A DNA stretch of 64,000 nt from Tolypothrix tenuis PCC 7101 (GTDB taxonomy: Bacteria; Cyanobacteriota; Cyanobacteriia; Cyanobacteriales; Nostocaceae): NCBI RefSeq assembly GCF_002368295.1, contig NZ_AP018248.1, positions 7,271,323-7,335,322 of the forward strand. The letters are read 5' to 3'. Below, piece after piece: positions 45,030 to 54,283 of the stretch; the first letter of the stretch is position 1, and each line of letters begins with the position of its first letter. A program made the translations under genes and the position numbers. The notes beneath the pieces were generated by a model. That model searched no databases. It worked only from the letters and a program-made list of their open reading frames with translations, and was not told where the DNA came from.

Positions 45030-45845
45030 TTAATTAGATTTTGGCGGTTCTGGGTTGGTCGGCTGAGGATTTTCTGTTGCTGGGATGGGATTTTCGGGTT
45101 TTGGATATACAGATACCCAATCGAGCGATCGAATTGGTGGGAAAAGTTCAACTTTTGCAACTGAAGCCGGAAGTTTCTTTAAATCTAAAGATTTAATTCT
45201 GCCAACTGCGACACCAGCAGGGAACTTTTGACTATAAGTGGAGGTAGAAACATAATCGCCTACCTTCACATTCGGAACTTTTTCATAAAATTCCAGCACT
45301 GCTTCCGCTGAAGAATCTCCGCGCAAAACTCCTTTGGCTGAGGTACGACCGATGGTGACACCCACTTGGCTTTTTAAGTCACTAATTAATAAAACGCGAC
45401 TGGTGTTAGGAGTGACGCTTTCTACCAAACCTACCAATCCGCCTTCTGCCCTCACAATATAACCTTCTTGAATTCCCCCATTTGAGCCGCGATTCAAGGT
45501 AATTTGCTGCCACCAATGGTCAGCGCTGCGTCCAACTACACGCGCTGTAATTGGGCGAGAAGTAGCTGGCTCCTTCTCTACGTATCCCAACAAATTTTGT
45601 AACTTTTTATTTTGACTTTCTAAATCAGCAATACGCGTTTGCAACTCCAGTGTCCGCGCATCTTTCAAGCGTTCTTCTGGAGTAGGCCCCGTCTGCAACA
45701 TTTGCAAAGGACGAGTAATCGTTTGATACATCTCCAGTAGTAGCGCTCCTTGGGTTTGACGTAAAATCCAAGCGCTACTTAAGACCAGAGCGATTAATCC
45801 AATTTGTAGACCTTTGCGTTCCCACCAACGACGTAAGATAACCAT
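45030..45845 (-). CDS. mreC: Rod shape-determining protein MreC
   Basis: A 271-aa bitopic protein: one N-terminal membrane segment (about residues 12-30, LQIGLIALVLSSAWIL), a coiled coil (about 60-90) and the periplasmic beta-barrel domain with RVVGRSADHWWQQITLNRGSNGG and RGDSSAEAVLEFYEK. It links cytoplasmic MreB to cell-wall synthases. The C-terminal 20 residues are Pro/Asn-rich. It lies 121 bp behind mreB. Confidence 0.95.
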   Translation of the reverse strand: MVILRRWWERKGLQIGLIALVLSSAWILRQTQGALLLEMYQTITRPLQMLQTGPTPEERLKDARTLELQTRIADLESQNKKLQNLLGYVEKEPATSRPITARVVGRSADHWWQQITLNRGSNGGIQEGYIVRAEGGLVGLVESVTPNTSRVLLISDLKSQVGVTIGRTSAKGVLRGDSSAEAVLEFYEKVPNVKVGDYVSTSTYSQKFPAGVAVGRIKSLDLKKLPASVAKVELFPPIRSLDWVSVYPKPENPIPATENPQPTNPEPPKSN

Positions 45846-45966
45846 CTATCCATACCCGATTTTTATATCTTTGAATATTGTGAAGAATTTTGGGTTCTAT
45901 TTATAGGAAACCCAATATCAGATAGTGAATTCTACGTATTTAGAACTCAATATCTGATATTTTTTA

Positions 45967-47010
45967 TTACATATTGCGAGAACGACCGCTAAATACCCGT
46001 TCCAGCTGTTTGAAGTTTTCCAACACACGACCCGTTCCCAAAACCACACAACATAAAGGATCGGCAGCAATATGTGTGACGATACCTGTTTCATGGCTAA
46101 TGAGAGTATCTAATCCTTTCAGTAAAGCACCACCACCAGCAAGCATAATTCCTCGATCAATAATGTCAGCTGCTAGTTCCGGAGGTGTCCGTTCTAATGT
46201 CCGCTTCACCGCTTCAATAATTACTGATAGCGGTTCCAACATACTTTCACGAATTTCTGGGCCTTTAATAGTCACAGTTCGAGGCAAACCAGACAGTAAA
46301 TGTAAGCCTCGGACTTCCATAATCGCATCATGATCATCATTGGTGGGATAAGCAGAACCGATGCGAATTTTTATGTCTTCCGCAGTACGTTCTCCAATCA
46401 CCAAATTATGAACTTTCTTCATATATTGCAGGATGGAGTCTGTTAGTTCATCACCTGCAATGCGAACAGATTCACTAATAACTGTACCTTGAAGACTAAG
46501 TACTGCTACTTCTGTAGTACCGCCACCAATATCAATAATCATGTTGCCAGTTGGTTCAGCAACTGGGAGTCCTGCACCAATAGCCGCAGCGACTGGTTCA
46601 TCAATTAAATAAACTTCTCTAGCGCCAGCTTGGGTAGCTGCATCCATCACTGCTCGTCTTTCTACACCCGTCACACCGCTGGGAATACCAATGACAATCC
46701 GGGGTAAAATCAACGATCTGCCTTCATTAACGCGTTGAATAAAGCTTTTCAACATCAGCTCGGCTGTATCAAAGTCAGCGATTACACCATCCCGCAAAGG
46801 GCGGAGCGCAATCACATTTCCTGGTGTACGACCGAGCATTTTTTTAGCTTCTTCGCCTACAGCCAGTGCAATCTTTTCGTTTTGATCGATTGCTACTACC
46901 GAAGGCTCTTGGAGTACAATACCTTTACCAGATACATAAACGAGGGTATTAGCAGTACCGAGGTCGATACCCATATCCCACGATGAGCGAAAGTTCCTGA
47001 AAAGACCCAC
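45967..47010 (-). CDS. mreB: Rod shape-determining protein MreB
   Basis: A 347-aa actin-like ATPase that organises lateral wall synthesis. Phosphate 1 motif MGIDLGTANTLVYV, phosphate 2 NMIIDIGGGTTEVAVL, and adenosine motif IMLAGGGALLKGLD are intact. The start is taken at the GTG at 47010 (MGLFRNF), with AGGA 8 nt upstream; the longer frame opens with a TTG at 47034. It is first in mreB-mreC-mreD and divergent from ssb. Confidence 0.97.
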   Translation of the reverse strand: MGLFRNFRSSWDMGIDLGTANTLVYVSGKGIVLQEPSVVAIDQNEKIALAVGEEAKKMLGRTPGNVIALRPLRDGVIADFDTAELMLKSFIQRVNEGRSLILPRIVIGIPSGVTGVERRAVMDAATQAGAREVYLIDEPVAAAIGAGLPVAEPTGNMIIDIGGGTTEVAVLSLQGTVISESVRIAGDELTDSILQYMKKVHNLVIGERTAEDIKIRIGSAYPTNDDHDAIMEVRGLHLLSGLPRTVTIKGPEIRESMLEPLSVIIEAVKRTLERTPPELAADIIDRGIMLAGGGALLKGLDTLISHETGIVTHIAADPLCCVVLGTGRVLENFKQLERVFSGRSRNM

Positions 47011-47343
47011 GCGTCCTACGCCCCCTATTTGCAATACTTGATGATTAAAATGGTTAAGTTAATCGTGCTGGATTCTATTATGTTTTTGATCCTGAGTCCA
47101 GTAAAGCAGGCTATTTTTTTCAATAACTTTTGGCAATCTTTACGACAACTCAGTCGTTCTATTTTTCGATATTCTGTGATTGACTCAGTATATCCGTAAA
47201 CTTTTCTACAATCTTCTGAGTAATTTGTATCATTTTTAGACGCAACTATATTGCTAATTCTTTAACATATTTTCAACACTTTCACAATTCGCTATGATGG
47301 AATTCAGAATAAATAAGTACGTATGTACTGAAAGGTAACGCAC
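47011..47343. promoter_or_regulatory. Divergent promoter region of mreB and ssb
   Basis: About 330 bp of AT-rich DNA. It holds TATGAT at 47293-47298 (candidate ssb -10), the LexA box listed next, and a GTA-N8-TAC match at 47196-47209 whose nearest TAN3T box lies only 18 nt away. Confidence 0.5.
47316..47329 (+). promoter_or_regulatory. LexA-box-like palindrome upstream of ssb
   Basis: AGTACGTATGTACT is a near-perfect palindrome and fits the published cyanobacterial LexA-binding consensus RGTAC-N3-D-GTWCB at every position. It lies 14 bp before the ssb start and just downstream of a TATGAT -10 box, a position where a repressor would block transcription. Confidence 0.75.
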
Positions 47344-47706
47344 ATGAGCATAAATGTTGTCACCCTCATTGGTCGTGTAGGCACCGACCCAGATATAAAA
47401 TATTTCGAGTCTGGTAGTGTCAAGTGTAAATTAACTTTAGCTGTGAATCGGCGCACTAGAGATGGAGAACATACCGACTGGTTTAATTTGGAACTATGGG
47501 GAAAAACTGCCGAGGTAGCAGGTAACTATGTGCGTAAAGGCAGACAAATTGCTATTAAAGGCTCCTTAAAGTTTGACACATGGAGCGATCGCCAAACCGG
47601 AGCCACCCGTTCATCACCAGTTATACAAGTAGACCAACTAGATTTATTAGGTTCCAAGCGAGATGGAGATGGGGATATGTCAGATTCATCCCCAGAACAT
47701 TTTTAA
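47344..47706 (+). CDS. ssb: Single-stranded DNA-binding protein
   Basis: 120 aa: an OB fold opening MSINVVTLIGRVGTDPDIKYFESG, with the conserved DWFNLELWGKTAEVAGNYVRKG stretch. The C-terminal tail is short and ends SDSSPEHF; it lacks the usual DDIPF-type acidic tip that binds partner proteins in other bacteria. From memory Anabaena alr0088 is of the same short kind. AAAGG lies upstream. The LexA-like box suggests DNA-damage control. Confidence 0.92.
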   Translation: MSINVVTLIGRVGTDPDIKYFESGSVKCKLTLAVNRRTRDGEHTDWFNLELWGKTAEVAGNYVRKGRQIAIKGSLKFDTWSDRQTGATRSSPVIQVDQLDLLGSKRDGDGDMSDSSPEHF

Positions 47707-47731
47707 ATCAGACTTAAAAAAGTCCAATGTC

Positions 47732-47769
47732 AAAAGTCCAGTGTCAATATAATTTGACACTGGACTTTT
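47732..47769. terminator. Bidirectional terminator between ssb and the SIMPL gene
   Basis: A perfect 16-bp inverted repeat (47732-47747 and 47754-47769, 6-nt loop) starts with AAAA and ends with TTTT, so it can stop both convergent transcripts. Confidence 0.9.
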
Positions 47770-47785
47770 GAGTGTTGACTCTTGA

Positions 47786-48538
47786 CTAATAACTAATTTG
47801 CAATGTCACTGATGCTTCTACTTGCTGTTCGCCACCAATGACGGGAGTTGCAGCATCAGCTTGAGCTAGTTTCGCAGACTCAGCACGGTATAAAACGGGT
47901 AATGGTGGGGGCGCACTCGCACCGTTAACTTGAATGCTTACTATTTCTTTAGATGTCAAACCCAAGGAACCGAAAACTGCTTGTGCTTGTGCTTGCGCGT
48001 CTTGGGTAGCTTCTTTGAGTGCTTGCTTTTGAGCAGCTGCGATCGCTTCATCAGTCGCCACAAAACTAATACCATTAATTTGTGTAGCACCAGCTTTTAC
48101 AGCTTCATCCAATAAGGGGCCAGCTTTTTCGATTGCAATCCGAAAACTAACGGTATTGCTAGCAGCATACCCAGTAATTCGCTGCACGTTATTGGTATAA
48201 CTATAAACTGGATTCAAACGAATACCTGTGGTTTGTAATTTCTCTACATTCCGGCTCTTGAGTAGCGCCACTACAGCTGCTGAACGCTGGGCTGCTTCTT
48301 GCTGTACATCCTGGGCTGTTTTACCCTGAATTTCTACCCCTAAGTTAACTAAAGATAAGGTAGTAGGAATTGATTCCATACCACGACCACTCACAGTCAG
48401 TGTACGCCACAATTTTTCTTTTTCTTGGGCTAACCCTGGCTGTATAAAAGTTACACAGACAAGCAAAGCTAAAGGTAGGGTTTTACAAAAATTGCCAACA
48501 TTAAACCGTGAACCGGATGATAAAGCGGCTCTCAACAT
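47786..48538 (-). CDS. Secreted SIMPL-domain (DUF541) protein
   Basis: A 250-aa protein with a Sec signal peptide (LPLALLVCVTFIQPGLAQ) and one SIMPL/DUF541 domain: LTVSGRGMESIPTTLSLVNLGVE at the front and QVEASVTLQISY at the end. Family members are periplasmic or outer-membrane-associated with no clear enzymatic role. The start at 48538 is set by GAGGAG 12 nt upstream; the longest frame begins with a TTG. Confidence 0.88.
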   Translation of the reverse strand: MLRAALSSGSRFNVGNFCKTLPLALLVCVTFIQPGLAQEKEKLWRTLTVSGRGMESIPTTLSLVNLGVEIQGKTAQDVQQEAAQRSAAVVALLKSRNVEKLQTTGIRLNPVYSYTNNVQRITGYAASNTVSFRIAIEKAGPLLDEAVKAGATQINGISFVATDEAIAAAQKQALKEATQDAQAQAQAVFGSLGLTSKEIVSIQVNGASAPPPLPVLYRAESAKLAQADAATPVIGGEQQVEASVTLQISY

Positions 48539-48893
48539 AAAATTTGCACTCCTCAAAAAAGTTATCTCGGATATTTGTCATAGAGCATATCTAACAATCA
48601 AGATTTAACGGTTAACTGTGCATAGTCAACCGCCACCACTAAGTTTTCACAATTCTTATGGGATTGAATAGATACGATTTGTATGTTTATACTTTGACAC
48701 TGTTACAGTCAAAAACGGAAATGGTTTCATTTTTTGAAACTAAAAAAATTACACCTAACCAATAATTCATTGATGGTACAAGCCGCCGTTTTGCTGTGGA
48801 ATCAATATAAAATCTTCAAGCCCCTGTTTCGCTACGGGGTCAATCCAAAATCTAAAATCTAAAATCTAAAATTGTTTGACTGTGGAGATTTTG
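48539..48893. other. Spacer with an AAATCTA heptamer STRR
   Basis: The 355 bp hold four AAATCTA heptamers (48847-48870) and otherwise AT-rich DNA with the promoters of two divergent genes. No gene or further motif is seen. Confidence 0.5.
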
Positions 48894-49307
48894 ATGGCGT
48901 ATTGGCTGCTGAAAACTGAACCCGATAATTATTCCTACTCTGATTTAGCAACAGAAGGCAGTACAGTTTGGGATGGAGTCAACAATCCTCTAGCGTTGAA
49001 ACATCTGCGAACAATGGTGATTGGTGACTTGGCTTTGATTTACCATACAGGTAGAGAACGGCAGGTTGTAGGTGTAGCAGAGATAGTCAGTCAACCTTAC
49101 GCTGATCCAGCATTAAATGATGCCAAACGTGCAGTTGTAGATGTAAGGGCAGTCAACAATGTCAAACAGCCCGTTACCTTAGCCCAAATCAAGCAAGACA
49201 GCTTTTTTATAGACTTTGACTTACTAAGACTCCCTAGATTATCTGTCGTCCCAGTTTCGGAATCCTATTGGCAACGCTTAATGCAGTTAGCAGACAGCAA
49301 AATTTAA
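48894..49307 (+). CDS. EVE-domain protein
   Basis: A 137-aa protein made of a single EVE domain, related to PUA and YTH folds that bind modified bases in RNA or DNA. MAYWLLKTEPDNYSYSDL and VWDGVNNPLALKHLRTM are the family opening. The start at 48894 is chosen because GGAG lies 6 nt before it; an in-frame ATG at 48876 is less well placed. In other bacteria such proteins sit near restriction systems, but none is near here. Confidence 0.92.
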   Translation: MAYWLLKTEPDNYSYSDLATEGSTVWDGVNNPLALKHLRTMVIGDLALIYHTGRERQVVGVAEIVSQPYADPALNDAKRAVVDVRAVNNVKQPVTLAQIKQDSFFIDFDLLRLPRLSVVPVSESYWQRLMQLADSKI

Positions 49308-49468
49308 CACTCTTGTGAAAAGTTACGTAAGAATAAGGTTTCTATTCACATCTTGCGTAACTAAATATTATTTCCTCTCCCCCTGCTTTCTGCCTTAATC
49401 TCAAGAGATAGCGGCAGCCTTCTCGTGGAAACAGGTAAAAATTAAAGAGAAAGATTTTTGCAGAACCA

Positions 49469-50947
49469 ATGCAGTTTTTAAATGCAATCAGCTCCTCTGT
49501 TCCCCTGTTGGCCAGCGCCACAGAAACAGTAGACAGTTCAATGGTAATGGCAGCAGTGCTGCTGAGTTTAGTGGTAATTTACTTCGCTAGCAAAGTTGGC
49601 GGAGAGTTATCTAACAGGGTTGGTTTACCCCCAGTTTTAGGCGAACTCGTAGGCGGTGTTGTCGTCGGTATCTCTGTGTTGCACCTTTTAGTATTTCCTG
49701 AAGGTGGTACAGATAGTTCTAGTTCTTTAATTATTGCCTTCCTACAATCTACTGCTGGGTTAACTCCACAAGCTGCTGATGGTGTGTTTGCAGCACACTC
49801 AGAAGTGATTTCTGTCTTAGCAGAACTAGGTGTAATTGTTCTGCTATTTGAAATTGGTTTGGAGTCGAACTTAAAAGACTTAATGGCGGTTGGTATCCAA
49901 GCCACGATTGTTGCAGTCGTCGGGGTAGTAGCACCTTTTGCGGCTGGTACTGTGGGGTTGATGACTTTGTTTGGTATTGATGCTGTTCCAGCAATTTTTG
50001 CTGGCGCAGCGTTGACTGCTACAAGTATTGGGATTACGTCCAAGGTACTTTCAGAAATTGGGCGACTCAATTCTAAAGAAGGGCAGATTATTCTGGGTGC
50101 GGCTGTAATTGATGACGTACTAGGAATTATTGTCTTGGCAGTGGTTGCTAGCTTGGCTAAAGATGGTGAAGTAGATGTCACTAAAGTCATTTTTCTAATT
50201 ATCAGTGCAACTGCTTTCCTGCTGGGTGCAATTTTGCTAGGCAATTTTTTCAATAGTTCTTTTGTAAGAATTGTCAACCGTCTCAAAACGCGGGGTGAAT
50301 TGGTAATTCCAGCATTCATCTTTGCCTTTGTCATGGCATATCTCGCTGCTGTAATCCAATTAGAAGCAATTTTGGGAGCTTTTGCGGCTGGTTTAGTCTT
50401 GGAAGAGACAGATAAGCGTAAAGAATTGCAAAAGCAAGTCATTCCCATTGCCGATATGTTAGTGCCAATTTTCTTTGTCACTGTCGGTGCAAAAACTGAT
50501 TTGGGTGTATTAAACCCTGCTATTCCCACTAATCGGGAAGGTTTAATCATGGCTAGTTTCCTGATTATCGTAGCCATTATTGGAAAAGTAATTACAGGCT
50601 TAACAGTGTTTGGTCAGCCAGAAATCAACCGTTTAGCCATTGGTGTGGGGATGATTCCCAGAGGCGAAGTAGGATTAGTATTTGCTGGTGTTGGTGCTGC
50701 TAGTGGGGCACTCTCCAAACCACTGGGAGCAGCAATTATCATGATGGTAATTTTGACAACCTTTTTAGCGCCACCGTTGTTACGGTTTGTCTTTCCAGAT
50801 CCAGCTAGCAAAACAACAGATACAGAGAAATTGGTATTAGATGGTGCTGGTGCTACATCCTTAACCATCGAACAACCTCAGTTGATCACCGCACAATCGC
50901 CAGATGTCGCTAATTTAGAATCGGCTCCGGATTCTTCAGAGAGTTAA
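49469..50947 (+). CDS. CPA2-family cation:proton antiporter (NapA/NhaS3-like)
   Basis: 492 aa with about 12-13 membrane segments. The ion-binding Asp pair is in GAAVIDDVLGIIVLA, and GMIPRGEVGLVFAG is the second family signature. Synechocystis NhaS3, an essential thylakoid Na+(K+)/H+ antiporter, is the likely counterpart, but I cannot separate it from paralogues by eye. The C-terminal 50 residues are polar. It stands alone on the plus strand; the frames on the other strand are shadows. Confidence 0.9.
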   Translation: MQFLNAISSSVPLLASATETVDSSMVMAAVLLSLVVIYFASKVGGELSNRVGLPPVLGELVGGVVVGISVLHLLVFPEGGTDSSSSLIIAFLQSTAGLTPQAADGVFAAHSEVISVLAELGVIVLLFEIGLESNLKDLMAVGIQATIVAVVGVVAPFAAGTVGLMTLFGIDAVPAIFAGAALTATSIGITSKVLSEIGRLNSKEGQIILGAAVIDDVLGIIVLAVVASLAKDGEVDVTKVIFLIISATAFLLGAILLGNFFNSSFVRIVNRLKTRGELVIPAFIFAFVMAYLAAVIQLEAILGAFAAGLVLEETDKRKELQKQVIPIADMLVPIFFVTVGAKTDLGVLNPAIPTNREGLIMASFLIIVAIIGKVITGLTVFGQPEINRLAIGVGMIPRGEVGLVFAGVGAASGALSKPLGAAIIMMVILTTFLAPPLLRFVFPDPASKTTDTEKLVLDGAGATSLTIEQPQLITAQSPDVANLESAPDSSES

Positions 50948-51638
50948 TTGGATTCTTAAGTAGAAACACCCTGTTGATTATCTACTGAGGTAGATTAAGA
51001 CTGTGTTCTGAGTTGTAATGATTCAGAACTCAGTCAGCTTAAATGCGATCGCTCTTGGTGTTGGCTACGTAGCATTCCGTGATCTATAGTTCTCAATGTA
51101 CTTGAGTATTTTCCTATAGTCATGGGAAACTTATAGCTTTGAGTGTCCGTCCCGTAAGATTGTTAATTTGGTTTTTTCTCATTCAGACCAGTATTTGTCC
51201 TCTGATCGGTTGCTAGCTTTTCCCTGTTTTACTATCTTTCGTTGGTTATTTTTTCAGCAGTGAAGAAGTAAGTAGTAGTCATGAACGGCATACACCAAGT
51301 ATGAGCAAGGGAATAGAGACTAGTATTTTTTACTGAGACTCTGTACTCACAACTTTTGCTAGCGATCGCATAACTTGAACTCAATTACCTGACTAATTCA
51401 AGTTTTACTGACTGGGATTTACTGCTTAAAGTCAATTCTGGTGATTTTTTGTGGTTGTGGTCTGATGCGATCGCTAGCAAAATCAAAGCCTGTAGCAAAT
51501 TTGATGCTCTTAAGTTTAGGTCTTAATAGCAATGTTCAAGCTCAAATAGGCATAAAAATTCATTTTAGGTGATGCAAGTGTGACAATTTACCAATATGTT
51601 GAAATATTAACTACTCCCATGAATGTGAATCAGCAGAA
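50948..51638 (+). other. Spacer between the antiporter gene and amiC1
   Basis: 691 bp with a small hairpin CTGAGTT / AACTCAG (51008-51014 and 51027-51033) about 65 bp after the antiporter stop and three HIP1-type octamers. The last 65 bp match the region upstream of amiC2, showing that the leader was duplicated with the gene. Confidence 0.55.
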
Positions 51639-51642
51639 ATGA
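51619..51642 (+). CDS. Mini-ORF overlapping the amiC1 start
   Basis: A 7-codon frame (MNVNQQK) starts 20 nt before amiC1, and its TGA overlaps the amiC1 ATG as ATGA. The counterpart before amiC2 reads MNANQEKGL. The position suggests translational coupling; expression is not shown. Confidence 0.4.
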   Translation: MNVNQQK

Positions 51643-53459
51643 CTTTGAATCTAAATTGGTTAATATCTGGTACGTTAGGAACTGTTTTGTTGCTAGCATC
51701 ACCAACGTTGGCAGCGAGGCTAGATTCTTGGCGTTTTGATGCCAATCAAAACCAGCTAGAAATCAATACGATGGGTGCTGTGCAACCGAAGGCACAATTA
51801 CTTTTCAACCCTACTCGTCTAGTAATTGATCTACCACAAACTGTATTTGGCCGTCCCCAAGTCACGCAAAATTTTGGCGGAGCAGTTCGCTCAATTCGTG
51901 TGGGACAGTTTGACCAAGAAACAACCCGCATCGTTGTCGAAATCAACCCAGGCTATACTATAGACCCCAAGCGGGTGCAATTTACGCCGATTAATGACAG
52001 CCGTTGGCTTGTAAAATTACCCGATCCAGAAGTGGTGAAAATACCATCTGGTGATCGCAATGTTTACAATGCACCTGCAACAGATGTTACATCCAAACCT
52101 GAGTTACCCCCGTTGGTGAACACCACAGCCGGAGTGACTCAAATTCAGAGATTACGAGTCACGGGTGATGGATTTTTTATCTTGACTAGTGGTGGTAACC
52201 CGAAGATAGAAGTTAACCGGACTGAGGACAAAAAGTTAATTAATGTCGATATCTCTGGCGCTGCTTTATCACCAAGGTTTGACCAACAGGATATCTTAAT
52301 TAACCGCTATGGCGTGAATCGGATTCAATTCAGGCAATTACAAAATCAACCGCCTGTAGTGCGGATGACAATGCGGGTAGAGAGTAATAGCCCTGATTGG
52401 CGGGCTATTAATGGCAGAGTTGGTGAGTTAGTTGTTTTGCCCAATAATAGTGGCGTGGCATCAAGCGAAGATGATAATCGTCCGCCTGTAACATCTTCTA
52501 CCAACTCCCCAGCCAATATTCAATCTGTAGAATTAGCGGGGAATGGCACACAATTGCTGATTCGTGCTGACCAAGCTGTATCTGCAACAGGTGGTTGGGA
52601 TAGATCTTCTGGTTTGTTTCGCATTACAATTCCCAATGCTAAGGTATCTCCCACAGTTAAAGGGCCGGCTTTAGATGCTACTAGTTCCGTTTTGCGGGTA
52701 AGACTCCAACCCCAAGAACCAAATACAGTAGTTGTCTTAGTTCAGCCAGCATCCGGAGTGCAAATTGGCGAACTCAACCAAGTTGGTAGTCAGCTAATAG
52801 CGCTACAATTACAACGCTTTTCTCAAGTTAGACCACCTCTCGATTTACCACCGCGATCGCCTTCAGATCTGCCAGATAGCAATCCTCCTCTACCTGGTTC
52901 AGGTTCCACAATTCCTAATGGGCGAATGGTAGTGCTAATTGACCCCGGACATGGGGGTAAAGATCCAGGAGCCATTGGGATTGGTGGAGTGCGTGAGAAG
53001 GATATCATCTTACCTATTGGCGTAAGAGTGGCACAGATATTGCAGCAAAATGGCGTGCAAGTAATTATGAGTCGTAATTCTGACTATTTTGTCACCTTGG
53101 AAGGGCGAGTTGTGATGGCAGCCAGAGCAAGAGCTGATGTCTTTGTCAGTATTCATGCTAATTCAGCAGGTGCAGGTCGTCCTGATGTGAATGGATTAGA
53201 AACGTATTATTACGACAGTGGTCTCAGTTTAGCTCGCATTGTTCATAGCAACATTCTCCAAAGTTTAAATGTCAGAGACCGCGGAGTGCGACGAGCTAGA
53301 TTTTATGTCCTCAGAAAAAGTTCTATGCCTTCTATTTTGGTAGAAACTGGCTATTTAACTGGTCAAGTGGATGTTGCCAACCTCCAAAGCTCAAATTATC
53401 AAAATCAAATGGCGGAAGCGATCGCTCGCGGTATCCTCCAGTATCTTAAACAAAGATAA
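51639..53459 (+). CDS. amiC1: N-acetylmuramoyl-L-alanine amidase AmiC1
   Basis: 606 aa: a Sec signal peptide (LGTVLLLASPTLAA), an AMIN domain (about 25-125), a second AMIN-like beta domain (about 165-390), a Pro-rich linker (about 395-425) and an Amidase_3 catalytic domain. Zinc ligands are His in DPGHGGKD, Glu in VREKDI and His in SIHANS; the catalytic Glu is in LVETGYLTG. In Anabaena and Nostoc, AmiC-type enzymes drill the septal nanopore array needed for cell-cell exchange and heterocyst formation. It is the first of a tandem pair with amiC2. A TTG at 51645 is an alternative start matching the amiC2 start in alignment. Confidence 0.93.
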   Translation: MTLNLNWLISGTLGTVLLLASPTLAARLDSWRFDANQNQLEINTMGAVQPKAQLLFNPTRLVIDLPQTVFGRPQVTQNFGGAVRSIRVGQFDQETTRIVVEINPGYTIDPKRVQFTPINDSRWLVKLPDPEVVKIPSGDRNVYNAPATDVTSKPELPPLVNTTAGVTQIQRLRVTGDGFFILTSGGNPKIEVNRTEDKKLINVDISGAALSPRFDQQDILINRYGVNRIQFRQLQNQPPVVRMTMRVESNSPDWRAINGRVGELVVLPNNSGVASSEDDNRPPVTSSTNSPANIQSVELAGNGTQLLIRADQAVSATGGWDRSSGLFRITIPNAKVSPTVKGPALDATSSVLRVRLQPQEPNTVVVLVQPASGVQIGELNQVGSQLIALQLQRFSQVRPPLDLPPRSPSDLPDSNPPLPGSGSTIPNGRMVVLIDPGHGGKDPGAIGIGGVREKDIILPIGVRVAQILQQNGVQVIMSRNSDYFVTLEGRVVMAARARADVFVSIHANSAGAGRPDVNGLETYYYDSGLSLARIVHSNILQSLNVRDRGVRRARFYVLRKSSMPSILVETGYLTGQVDVANLQSSNYQNQMAEAIARGILQYLKQR

Positions 53460-54279
53460 TCAAGCAGCAAAAGTTGAGTAATTTCACTAGATAGCCCAGA
53501 TTGTTCGCCAAGATAAGCACTTATATAATCTATTACCGGATCAAAGATGAATATACTCATTTTCCATTTTCAAAACAGCAAATAACAGTAACATCCCATA
53601 ATTCTCGATGAAAATCTTTTTCCTCATCTACAATCAACAATCAGCAATATTTTTCAGACAACGCCAACTTCCTTATAAAGGCAATTAATCTCATCTGTAC
53701 AGTTCGACACACCCATCTATAAAATATTTTTCTAAATATTAAAGAGTGGCTGTCACCAGCCTCGGTACACAAGTTAAGAGTAGTTGGATTTTTACACTAG
53801 GTGCATTAATTACTAGCAATCAAACAGTTAACTCAAGGATAAGGTGTCCAGCGTCAAGTATGAAGCACAGACATGATACATAAATCGCCTATTTCAAAAC
53901 AAGATACTGACTTATAGCGCAGTTAATCCTCGCAATATCTCTTTCTTGTTTGACCTAATTCAATTTACTTACTCTGGACAAATTTCGGTTTTTTCATGCT
54001 TTATCCTTTATTTTTCATACTTGAATGGTGAGTTTAATTCTAATTATCTTTTTTTGGTGTACCCTAATGCTTTGGAGGTGGAATTTTGCTGCATTAACAG
54101 CATGGCCAATTTGCAGAGATATGCTAAAATTTCACGCCATTAAGTATGTTGTTAATGCCATGCCAGTGCAAAAGGTTTTTGCTGCATTAAAGCTAATGTT
54201 TGGGCGGTGACGGTGTGAGGATTTATCAATATTTTGAAAGCTTAACGGCTCCCATGAATGCGAATCAGGAGAAAGGACT
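53460..54279 (+). other. Spacer between amiC1 and amiC2
   Basis: 820 bp without a convincing gene; two overlapping frames of 60-65 codons at 53946-54210 are not supported by a ribosome binding site or protein-like composition. The last 65 bp before amiC2 are similar to those before amiC1. Both promoters of amiC2 and any terminator of amiC1 must lie here. Confidence 0.5.
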
Positions 54280-54283
54280 GTGA
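54254..54283 (+). CDS. Mini-ORF overlapping the amiC2 start
   Basis: A 9-codon frame (MNANQEKGL) whose TGA overlaps the amiC2 GTG as GTGA. It contains the Shine-Dalgarno of amiC2 (GGAG, AAGGA). Compared with the amiC1 mini-ORF, one T-to-G change removes the earlier stop and the overlap moves to the next start. Confidence 0.4.
   Translation: MNANQEKGL

Noticed and set aside
47196..47209. GTA-N8-TAC sequence between mreB and ssb
   Set aside because: The nearest TAN3T box is 18 nt away, short of the NtcA spacing, and neither gene is a known nitrogen target.
49579..50577. 332-codon frame on the minus strand inside the antiporter gene
   Set aside because: Exact shadow of the antiporter; composition is dominated by Ser, Thr, Ile and Lys and has no domain.
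53946..54210. Two overlapping short frames between amiC1 and amiC2
   Set aside because: No ribosome binding site and no family; they overlap each other in different frames.
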